Of a stretch of DNA of 64,000 nt, positions 33,083-42,475 are shown one piece after another. Location: assembly GCA_029204225.1 (NCBI GenBank), contig CM055109.1, forward strand, positions 43,027,054 to 43,091,053, read 5' to 3'. How positions within the stretch are numbered: the stretch's first letter is position 1; every line of letters starts with the position of its first letter. The stretch comes from Diphasiastrum complanatum. Taxonomy: Eukaryota > Streptophyta > Lycopodiopsida > Lycopodiales > Lycopodiaceae. A program made the translations under genes and the position numbers. The notes below the pieces were generated by a model. That model saw only the letters and a list, made by a program, of their open reading frames with translations, was not told the origin of the DNA and did no database searches.

Positions 33083-33620
33083 TGAGAACTTTTTCACACG
33101 TGTGAACCAGCTGCAAGTACAAGGATCAAGGAAATGAATGTTTGCACACTAAACTAGCTTCTATTTAAAAAACAAAGAGATGGAAAACATCGGCAAGCTA
33201 GTTAGCAAGAAGGCAAGAGCATTCATCACAATCTAACTATCATTACACCTCCAATGGATTAAATGGAAGCTTTACTTGAAGAAGTGTTATATTGAGGTAC
33301 AAAGCCACCTTATTTATAATACAAGAGGCCTTCTAGAACTCGTGGAGAGATAAAGCAACCTAGATGCCACATTGCCTCTACCTCTCTACTAGATGACAAA
33401 AAGAGAAATGGATAAGACTTGATAATCTCTCTTTTTGAGAATCCTTGACCTAAAAGAGTAGCCTCACATGCTTCTTGATAGGTTCTAGACTACACATCAC
33501 TAAAAAATCTACCTTGACTCAACTTGGAAATTTATTAGACTAGTCTACCTCAAGTTTGGACAAACCCCAAAACTTGAATCTCTAAGTTAAATATTATTTT
33601 AATTTTACAATATTTTCACA
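33083..33620 (-). repeat. 3' LTR (type B) of the mosaic Copia, 538 bp
   Basis: On the minus strand a purine tract AAGGAGGAG (33,629-33,621) precedes TGTGAAAATATTG at 33,620. The LTR ends GTTCTCA at 33,083. It is highly similar to the plus-strand LTR at 55,741-56,264. A TATA-like TTATAAATAAGG is present on the minus strand near 33,312-33,323, and the perfect palindrome TTCACACGTGTGAA lies at 33,093-33,106 near its end. Confidence 0.88.
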
Positions 33621-33694
33621 CTCCTCCTTAAAATGAAAATAATATTTAAAATACTAAGGACTTGGAGATCAAGCCAAGGTTTGATCTATGTTTT

Positions 33695-35056
33695 TCAAAG
33701 TCCTTTTTGGCTAGAGGCTTGGTTCGGTGTACCTTTCACATACCTCAAAATCCTTTTTGCAGCTATCCAATGGTCCATAGTGGGTGATGACATGAATTGG
33801 CTAATCAAACTTACAACATAGCAGATATCAGGACGTGTAGTCATAAGATATATTAAACTTCCAACTAGCTGACGAAATAGTGTAGCATCAACATGTGCAC
33901 TATCATCAATATGAGATAATTTCTTACCAGCTTCGCAAGGGGTGATGGAAGGTTTGCACTCTGTCATGTGAAATCTCTCCAATATCTCGCCTACATATTT
34001 GTTTTGACATAACCTGATATCACTGCTAGTTTGCCATACTTTGACACCCAAGCAATAGTGCATAAGATCTAAATCTGTCATCTCAAATTGCTTGCATAAG
34101 TTGGCTTTGATAGAATGAGTGAGGTTCTCATCATTGCCAGTGATAATGATATCATCAACGTAAAGTACAATCAAGGCAATGCTGTCATCATTTATAAGAA
34201 CATAAAGATTTGGATCTGAATTTGTTCTTACAAATACATGTGAAAGAAAGTAACTGTCAATGCGTCCATACCATGCGCGTGGCGCTTGCTTAAGGCCATA
34301 AAGTGCTTTGTGTAGTTTACATACCTTCTGTTCTTGCCCTTTTGCCATGACGCCCTGCGGTTGGACCATGTAAACTTCTCTCTCTAAGTCACCATTCAAA
34401 AATGCAGACTTCACATCCATTTCATGGATCTTCCACCCAAAATGAGATGCTAAGGCAATGATAAGACGTAGCGTAGTCCACTTAGCCACTGGAGCAAATG
34501 TCTCTTCATAGTCAATTCCTTTGCTTTGCTCATAACCCTTCACTACTAGGCGTGCCTTATACTTTGCTATTGTGCCAGTTGCATAAAACTTTGTTCTAAA
34601 CACCCATTTGTTGTCAACGGGTTTCTTTCCAAGTGGTAGATCAACCAACTCCCATGTATCATGCATGTGGATGGATTCTATCTCTTCTTCCATTGCCCTT
34701 TGCCACTCTTTGTGATCTTTTGCCTCATCAAAGGTTGATGGCTCTCGACACTTCAAAATGTCAGTCATTAGGGCATAGTTCACATGATAACGATCGGGAG
34801 AGTTCCTTTCCCGTGTTGATCTTCTCACTTCACTTTGTGTGCTAGATCCTGTTTGATTTAGCTTTGCGTCCTTCATGATCTTTTCATACCATTTTGGTAT
34901 CTTAGATTCAGGTGATACTCTACGTGGAGAGTACATATCCCAAGGAGTGTCCAAGTAATGTCTCTTACTTCCAACCGGTTTCTCCTTTATTGCTCCTATT
35001 GGCAAGCACCTCCCCCTAGGCTCTTGAATAGGTGGTGTTCTTTCATACTCACCCTC
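33695..35056 (-). pseudogene. Mosaic Copia: RT part, downstream of a single in-frame stop
   Basis: This is the same reading frame as the gag-pol frame ending at 35,057; only one TGA (35,057-35,059) separates them. It covers the integrase-RT linker (RRSTRERNSPDRYHVNYALM) and RT with WQRAMEEEIESI, KARLVVKGYEQSKGIDYEET, FLNGDLEREVYMVQPQG and YGLKQAPRAWYGR, and keeps the catalytic LYVDDIIITG. The final match is HWIAAKRILRYVKGT near 33,735; RNase H is then missing and the polypurine tract follows within about 100 bases. A complete Copia would have about 200 more codons. Confidence 0.88.
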
Positions 35057-37936
35057 TCAACTTTCGTCTTCACGTGCATCATTTTGTGGAGCATCTTCTT
35101 CATTTTCTTCCTCCAGAATTGTGGGAAGTCTCTTGATGCTTTCACCACTTGCATGGTCTTCATCTTCATACCTATGCATTTCATCAAAGATCACATATTT
35201 GCTAATGTGAATCTTGTTCATTACAAGATCAAAACACCTGTAAGCTTTCGTTCTTTCATCATAATCGATGAAGATACACTTGATTGCTTTGGCATCAAGT
35301 TTCTTTCGCTCCTCCTTTGGCACATGTACATAGGCCTTACATCCAATGACACGAAACTTGTCAATTTTTGGTTTTATTCTAGTAAATGCTTCTTCAGGAG
35401 TCACATTTGGAACCGCAACTGTAGGGCTCCTGTTTTGCAAGAACGTTGCCGCACTGCATGCTTCCGACCAATGTGAATCGGTCAAGCTCATTTGCTTCAT
35501 CATGGAGCATGCACTCTCCATAATAGTTCTATTTTTCCTTTCAGCTACACCATTACTATGCGGCGTGTGTGACTGTGTGAATTGTCTTTTAATGTCGTGT
35601 TCTTTGCAAAAGTCTTCAAAATCATCAGTACAATGAACTATATCCATGATGGATCTAATCTTGATATCAAAGACTATCTTGATCTTTTTTAGGCTAGTTA
35701 CTCTCTCAAGGATGTAAGTGTCCACTTTGGATGCTTCACTTAATCTCAAGAGCAGTTTACAATTTGCCTCAAAACATGTGAAAACATGATTTTCAAAAAA
35801 GTGAGTACCAAGCTCAATCTTGTTCTTACTAGAACCAAGAGCATACTTTTGACAATACAATATCTTGCTTTCAAAAAGTATTGGAAACACATCTAAGTCA
35901 ATAATGACAAGAAACATGTCCATACCATAAGCATCATACAAAACTAGTATAGCTTTTCTTGAACTTTGAGATCCAAAAAATTCAATGAAGCAAGATAGCA
36001 TTTCAAGCAAAGGAAGAGAAGCATATATGAATGTGTTGTAGTAGATACAACATGAAAGATGCCCCTCTTTGCCATGTAAGGTGAGCCATAAAGACTCGGC
36101 CATGCATCTTGAAGATCTTCTTGAAATCATATGAAGAAGAAACTCCTCCTCACACATTGGCCCCATCATAACTTGAATACCTTTAAAAAGGATAACTTGT
36201 GATGCTTCTTGAGAAGCCTTGATCTCGGCCACTTCCAAGATTGAATCTTCATGCAATATGACATCTCTATTCACGATCACATTTGAAATAGAGAGTGTAA
36301 AGACACTAAAGGCCTCCTTGATGGATGAGTATCCAATCATGATCCATGAGCTTGGATCATCCTTCCTTCTTGTTTCCAAGGGAATATGTGCAAAGCAAGC
36401 ACTACCAAGTTCACTAAGGTGATCAACCTTAGGCTTCATCTTGAATAAAACTTCATATGGTGCTATTCCTTCAAGAGCTCCAATACTCCTCAAAGCTTTG
36501 ATCTTCAATGAGAATTTCTTCTCAACATATGCTTTGAATAATAAGGAATAATCATACACCATAATACTTGAAGAGAGAAGATATGTGCATCTTGTGTAAT
36601 CCTCCTCCTTTGAAATATTGGAAATATAAGAAACATCAAGAGAGTTTGTACTCTCACTTGGATCCAATTTGTAGATGCCTTCAAATCTTGATCCATATGC
36701 AAGGATCTCACCATCCTTCTTAATCACACAATTGTCAATATTGAAATTGACATCAAAGCCACTATCAAGAAGTTGGCCAACACTTAAGATGTTCTTTGTA
36801 AGCTTTGGGACAAAAAGAACATTGTTGAGAAAGAGATATTTAGAAGATGCAAGCTTCAAGGGAATAATCCCTACTCCTTCAATATTGCACTCATGCTTAC
36901 TTGCAAAGTATATGGTCTTCTTGACTCCATCATAAGGCATAATAGATGAAAAAAAGTGCTTGGAGCCACACATATGTGAAGATGCTCCACTATCAATATA
37001 CCATGAGTCATCTTTGTTGAATTTGGAAGAGGAAAAACTTGATGCCATAAGAGAGCCTTCTCCATCACTTGCAATATAGTCTTCTTTCTCATTGGTGATG
37101 TTGGCTTGATTGAGTTGATTCTTCTTCTTGAAGCAATTGGTGGCATAATGGCCTTTCTTGCCACAATAAAAGCACTTGATCATCTTCTTCTTGAGATTTG
37201 AATTAGAAGCATGAGAGGTATCCTCCTCCTCTCCATCTTGGTCTTTAGCTTTGTCATTAGAGAAGTGATGGTGTTGCTTCTTACTCCTCTCTTTGTGCTT
37301 GGCAAATATAACTTTGCCATCATCATGATTGAGTGATAGCTTGTCCATCCTCAAGAGTTTGTACTCTTGTCTTGATTCTTCAGAAATAAGCACACTTTGA
37401 AGGGCCTCCAAACTTGGTAGCTCCTCCTTAATAACATAGGATTGGACAAGGTTGTCATATTCATCTCTCAAGCCATTGAGAATGACTTGGACTAGTTCAC
37501 TTTGATTGATTGAGTCACCAATACATGCAAGCTCCCTATGAATATCCTTGACTCTCAAAACATAATTAGATGCACTCTCATCACTCTTTTGACTACTTTG
37601 GAATATTTTATTTCTAAGAGTGAGAAGCCTAGAGGTGTTCTTAGCCTCATAGATGGACTTGAGACAATCCCAAGCTTCCTTGGATGTAGAACAATCACCA
37701 ATCTCCCTCAATATCTCATTAGAGACATTCATCTTAATGTAGTGGAGAGCCATCCTAGCTCTCTTCTTGTATTTTTGTACTTCTTGAAGGACTTGAGGCT
37801 CCTTTTCAATCCCAAGTACAATGTCCATCACATCTTGGAGTATCAAGATGGACTCCATCCTCAACTTCCATATTGAATAATTGGAAGTAGACAATCTCTC
37901 ACTTGGTTGCAACAAGTATGAACTCATTGAAGTCAT
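35057..37936 (-). CDS. Mosaic Copia gag-protease-integrase frame, 959 codons
   Basis: An uninterrupted minus-strand frame begins with ATG at 37,936. Gag (NYSIWKLRMESIL, residues about 20-230), a zinc knuckle CFYCGKKGHYATNC (about 257-270) and protease WYIDSGASSHM (about 313-323) belong to a family close to the intact Copia at 58,295. The integrase that should follow lacks its HHCC finger and core: after FSLKIKALRS it jumps to GIAPYEVLF, then the C-terminal region (CFAHIPLETRRKDD). About 200 residues of unrecognised sequence follow. A second integrase piece then begins at about residue 765 (DDFEDFCKEHDIKRQFTQSH, NGVAERKNRTIME, VHVPKEERKKLD), typical of a different family, that of Copia-E at 40,343. 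No complete integrase is encoded. The open frame across the joints is remarkable. Confidence 0.85.
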   Translation of the reverse strand: MTSMSSYLLQPSERLSTSNYSIWKLRMESILILQDVMDIVLGIEKEPQVLQEVQKYKKRARMALHYIKMNVSNEILREIGDCSTSKEAWDCLKSIYEAKNTSRLLTLRNKIFQSSQKSDESASNYVLRVKDIHRELACIGDSINQSELVQVILNGLRDEYDNLVQSYVIKEELPSLEALQSVLISEESRQEYKLLRMDKLSLNHDDGKVIFAKHKERSKKQHHHFSNDKAKDQDGEEEDTSHASNSNLKKKMIKCFYCGKKGHYATNCFKKKNQLNQANITNEKEDYIASDGEGSLMASSFSSSKFNKDDSWYIDSGASSHMCGSKHFFSSIMPYDGVKKTIYFASKHECNIEGVGIIPLKLASSKYLFLNNVLFVPKLTKNILSVGQLLDSGFDVNFNIDNCVIKKDGEILAYGSRFEGIYKLDPSESTNSLDVSYISNISKEEDYTRCTYLLSSSIMVYDYSLLFKAYVEKKFSLKIKALRSIGALEGIAPYEVLFKMKPKVDHLSELGSACFAHIPLETRRKDDPSSWIMIGYSSIKEAFSVFTLSISNVIVNRDVILHEDSILEVAEIKASQEASQVILFKGIQVMMGPMCEEEFLLHMISRRSSRCMAESLWLTLHGKEGHLSCCIYYNTFIYASLPLLEMLSCFIEFFGSQSSRKAILVLYDAYGMDMFLVIIDLDVFPILFESKILYCQKYALGSSKNKIELGTHFFENHVFTCFEANCKLLLRLSEASKVDTYILERVTSLKKIKIVFDIKIRSIMDIVHCTDDFEDFCKEHDIKRQFTQSHTPHSNGVAERKNRTIMESACSMMKQMSLTDSHWSEACSAATFLQNRSPTVAVPNVTPEEAFTRIKPKIDKFRVIGCKAYVHVPKEERKKLDAKAIKCIFIDYDERTKAYRCFDLVMNKIHISKYVIFDEMHRYEDEDHASGESIKRLPTILEEENEEDAPQNDAREDES

Positions 37937-38681
37937 GTAAAGTGGAGATAAGTAAAAGTGATGAACAAAAAATGTTGCTTCTCTCTCACTATAGGATCCA
38001 ATAATGGTGTGCTACCATCTCCTATGCAAGATCTTGCAACAAACTGTGAGATGATTCTCACTAGCTATCTCAATCTCTCCAAAACTAGATCTACTTCACA
38101 TCAAATGATGGAGTATGGGAAAAGTTAGGATCAAACACTCTTAGCACGTGTGAAATACACTAAGAAACCAAATTTGACTCAAATACAATGATATTGCATG
38201 AAACAAAATGGCTAAGATCTCAAAAGAGTGCCTAGATCACATATAGATGAGATTGGTAAGCATTCAACTGTGATTTTGGATCAAACAAGCAATCTTTTGA
38301 CCAAACCAAATGTGTCCACCCAGGTCTAGGTGCCCTACCTAACCCTCTTCAAAAGCTTATAACTTTTGATTGGCTCAACCAAATGGAATGAAACTGATTA
38401 CATCAGAAACTAGACAAAAATAGCTTCAAAACAAGCTATCAAGCAAGATAAATGGATCAAACATGAGAGAGAACTTCCAAACTGAAATTGGATGTTCCTC
38501 ACATGTGTCTGAGCACCTGATTCCGTACAGTACCAGGTCAGACCCAATCAATGTCCTTTTGATCTCTTTTGATCCAAGATTGAACAAGATAGCTAGGAAA
38601 ATGGGCCTTGACAACTTCTAGCTCAAGATTGATGAAAATTTTTCACTTAGATGGATCAAAATGCATGGTAACCTTAGGTAG
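37937..38681 (-). other. Leader of the mosaic Copia
   Basis: Non-coding stretch between the primer-binding site and gag ATG, about 745 bases. Contains a partial CACGTG motif near 38,143 but no gene. Confidence 0.6.
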
Positions 38682-38693
38682 GCTCTGATACCA
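38682..38693 (-). other. Primer-binding site (initiator tRNA-Met) of the mosaic Copia
   Basis: Minus-strand TGGTATCAGAGC directly follows the LTR end TTCAACA at 38,694. Confidence 0.92.
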
Positions 38694-39080
38694 TGTTGAA
38701 TTTCACACGTATTCAAGCACACCTCAATTTTCTATTGGACCTCACAAGGTTCCACCTCTAAATCCTATTGAACCTCTTAAGCTTCATCAAACAAAAGCAT
38801 GATACTTGTCTACACTCTAATTGGCACAAGTTTGGCTCTATTTTGGCTCAATATTGGCATTACAAGTGGAAATGGATAATTTGCCATCTATGCCAAATTT
38901 GACCCTATCAACATCCTACACCTAAATGCTTGACTATGAAATTCTATGAGACCCCTATATCAAACATTTTGATTTACTTTACAATTCTCCACACGTGGGA
39001 ACATCCTCCACACATGTGAGATTCACTTACAAACTTCTATCATAAAAAATACCAAGCTAGATTTTTGCCAATTTCTCACA
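38694..39080 (-). repeat. 5' LTR (type D) of the mosaic Copia, 387 bp
   Basis: On the minus strand it runs from TGTGAGAAATTGGC (39,080) to GTGTGAAATTCAACA (38,694) and is followed by the primer-binding site. Its left neighbour on that strand is the RT start of Copia-C (EYEALMQN), which it interrupts. It does not resemble the 3' LTR at 33,083-33,620, whose end is GTTCTCA, so the element carries two unlike LTRs. Confidence 0.8.
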
Positions 39081-40342
39081 ATTTTGCATCAAAGCTTCAT
39101 ACTCGGCCTCCATAGCTTTGATCCAATCCTTTGAATGAAGAGCTTCCTCCACACTTGATGGTTCTTCAATGGAAGTGTGAAAAGCATGTAGAGAACTTGA
39201 ATCCTCCACTTGTTTGCCTTTTTCCAAGTAGGTGAGTCTTCTAGGCTCGGATCTCTCTCGGGTTGATCTTCTTGGAGTCATTGGTAGACTCGGCTTCTCT
39301 TGTGATCTTGGCCCCAACAAGTCTTCATCTTGATCAATACTTGATGAAGAGACTCCTCGATGAATAAGCTCTTGAGATTCCTGCACATTGTCCTTCATGT
39401 ACATTCGATCTTCATGGAAGATCACATCTCTACTTATCATAGTTTGATTAGTGGATGGAACAAAAATCCTATAGGCTTTACTTGAATAGCCTATCATAAT
39501 GCCTTTAAGAGCATTAGCATCTTCTTTTTTTCTTGTTTCAAGAGGTACATGTACAAAGCATACACATCCAAATGTTCTAAGATGATTGACCTCGGGTTTC
39601 CTTCCATACAACTTTTCATAAGGTGAAATATCTTCTATAGCATGATTTGGCAAAAAACTGCAAAGGTAGTTAGCACATCCTATTGCTTCTCAAAAATCTT
39701 TAGAAAGAGAGGCTTCTAGTCTAAGTGCCTTTGCACATTCACATAGAGTTCTATTTTTTCTTTCGGCTACTCCATTAGATTGAGGAGAGTAGGAGCAAGT
39801 GAAATCTCTTCTAATGCCAAAATCATTACAAAAGTTTATGAACTTTGTGGAGATGTATTCACCTCCATTATCACTTCTCAAAGCTTTAATTTTACAAGAT
39901 AGTTGATTCTCAACAAAAGCTTTGAACTTCACAAAAGTTTCATATGCTAATGCTTTAGAAGATAAAAGGTAAACCCAACAAAAACGTGAGTAATCATGAA
40001 TAAATGTTATAAAACATGTAGCTCCACCCTTGCTCTTGGTAAATGAGAAATGGATGTCACTATGGATGAGTTCCAAAGGTGCTTTGGATTTGATGGTTGA
40101 TCTTTGATGTGGCCTTGCATGTGATTTGGCCAATGCACATGCATCACAAGGACTTGGCTCCTTGATCATGGATTTAGGCAAACCATGAGCTAGCTCCAAC
40201 TTGCACATAGATTGCATGGCCTTGGAGTTGGGATGGCCCAATCTCCTATGCCATAGATCTTCACTTGAGAGCTTTCCTTGTAGCACAATATCCGAGCAAA
40301 GATTAGCATTTTCATTTCCATCAAGCTTGAATAACCTTCCAA
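39081..40342 (-). pseudogene. Copia-C: integrase and RT start, truncated at both ends
   Basis: Minus-strand frame with DLWHRRLGHPN (HHCC finger start), CDACALAKSHARPH, core DIHFSFTKSKGG, KALRSDNGGEYISTKF, NGVAERKNRTLCECAKAL, and the C-terminal region HLRTFGCVCFVHVPLETRKK to about 39,085. The only break is a TGA where a Trp is expected (near 39,688), so decay is slight. It starts abruptly near 40,342, where plus-strand Copia-E begins, and ends at the inserted LTR at 39,080. Close to the intact Copia at 58,295. Confidence 0.9.
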
Positions 40343-42475
40343 AATGAAGAGCAACAGCGAGAATTGGTGAAAGATAGACGTCAAAATACTGACGATCAAG
40401 CACTTGCGACACACCAAAAACAAGGCAAGGGCAAGGGCAAGAAGAAGTCTAAGCAGCAATTTGCCAAGTCTCAGGAGGATGAGGGATCTTCCAGTAAGAC
40501 CAAAAAGAAAGGCAAGTGCTTCCATTGTGGTGAAAAGGGCTATTGGAAGAGTGAATGTCGCAAATTCCTAGTGGAACAAGGCAAGGGGAAACCAATACAA
40601 GCAGGTAACCTTGTCGATGAGGGTGAGATTGAAGACTCTAGCATCTTCATATCTGCATTTTCATCTAATCAAGATGATCAAGCATGGTATATTAACTCGG
40701 GAGCCACAAGACACATGATAGGTGACAAGAATTGGTTCAGTAGCTTGAAAGTGTTGGATAATGGAACATCTGTTTCACAAGCAAATGGTGAGGTGTGCAA
40801 GATCAAGGGGATAGGCACTGTTTCAATCCAACTACCTGATGACAAAAGCAGGATGATCAGGGAGGTACTTTACGTACCAGGTTTGAAAAAAGTCTACTTT
40901 CTGTTGGAGTCATTACTGATCAAAAGTTGAAAGTAGAATTTGCCCATGATCGTTGCTTTGTGAAAGATGTGAACCAAAAGTTCAAAGTTATTGCGGATGG
41001 AGTAAGGGAGCCCAATACAAAATTGTACAGGTTGAATGCTACAATTAAGGGGCAACATGGACTTGTATCGTCCATTCCATCGCAAACTAAGTTGTGGAAT
41101 AAGAGGCTTGGTCACTTGAACTTGGAAAGCCTAAGTTTGATGAGAAGATTGGAGATGGTAACATAATTGCCTACCATAGAAGATCACTTGAAATCGATGT
41201 GCGAATCTGTATATGGGAAGCAGCATCGAGAGAAGTTCAATAAAGGTGGTGCTGCAAGAGCAAAGAACATCATGGATTTAATCCACGCAGATTTATGCGG
41301 GCCTATGAGGACCATGTCCTTAGGTAAAGCCTTCTATTTCATGACCTTTATTGATGATATGTCACGTAAGACGTGGATCTATTTCTTGAAGAAGAAATCA
41401 GATGCATTTGGCAACTTCAAGAGCTTGAAAACATTGGTTGAAAATCAGACAGGTAGGAAGATCAAAGTTCTAAGATCAGATAGTGGAGGTGAGTACAAGT
41501 CTAATGACTTCAATGATCTTTGTGACCAATGTGGGATTAAAAGACAATTTACGCAAGCTCATACTCCTGCTCTCAATGGTGTAGCTGAGCGCAAGAATCG
41601 TACAATTGTGGAAAGTGTCAGATCTATGCTAGTTGAGATGAAACTACCATAACATTTTTGGTCAGAAGCATGCAGTACGGCAGTCTACCTTCAAAATAGA
41701 AGTCCTACCATTGCCATACCAAAGATAACACCTGAAGAAGCATTCACGAAGAAGAAGCCAAAGGTGAACCACTTGCGAATCTTTGGATGTAAGGCCTTTG
41801 TACTCGTTCCTAAGGAAGAGACACGTAAACTTGATGTAAAAGCTATCAAGTGCATATTCCTAGGATATGATGATCGTGTGAAGGGCTATAGATGTTTTGA
41901 TCCAGTGGAAAACAAAATCCATGTAAGCCGTGATGTTATCTTTGATGAATCCAAGATGTATGAAGGCGAGGATGCTGAGAAGATAGATACATCTAGTGGA
42001 AAAGATGGTATAGTGAGGATACCACCTGATGATGATCCATTCATTGACCTTCCAAGTGATGAAAAAGAGGATACATCTCAAGATACTACTACTCAACCTC
42101 AAGAGACAGGTTGGAGAGGTAGGGACAAACCTTTTGGTGCAAGAAGGATTGAAGTTGTAGGTGACAAACACAAGGAGAAGGATGTACCGTGAGATACATT
42201 TTCACCAGGAAGCCGATCACTTGACAGGAAGCTCCCTAAGTGGTTTGAGAGATTGTTGGAGAGCCGTGACATGGATGACTTTCCAGGATCATCTAGCCAG
42301 GGAGAGCTACAAAGATCAACAAGAGAGAAGACACAACCTGAAAGGTATGAAACAAATTATGCTCTCCTATCTAGCATTATTCAAAGCAAAGAACCTTCGA
42401 CTTATGGTGAAGCGAAGGATGATGACATTTGGGTCAAGGCCATGGGAGAGGAGATGGAGTCAATTGCTAAGCATA
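40343..42475 (+). pseudogene. Copia-E: zinc knuckle, protease and integrase, truncated
   Basis: Plus strand: gag C-terminus with CFHCGEKGYWKSEC near 40,520, protease AWYINSGATRHMIG near 40,683 (N for the catalytic D of DSGA, so inactive as read), then a frameshift near 40,925. The finger region WNKRLGHLN follows near 41,095 and the integrase core LIHADLCGPM near 41,280. RSDSGGEYKSNDF lies near 41,475, NGVAERKNRTIVE near 41,575, and the C-terminus HLRIFGCKAFVLVPKEE from 41,770. The RT start (VKAMGEEMESIAKH) ends at about 42,475, where Gypsy sequence takes over in the same frame. Stops at 41,164 and 41,650. Same family as the integrase/RT half of the mosaic Copia. Confidence 0.88.
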
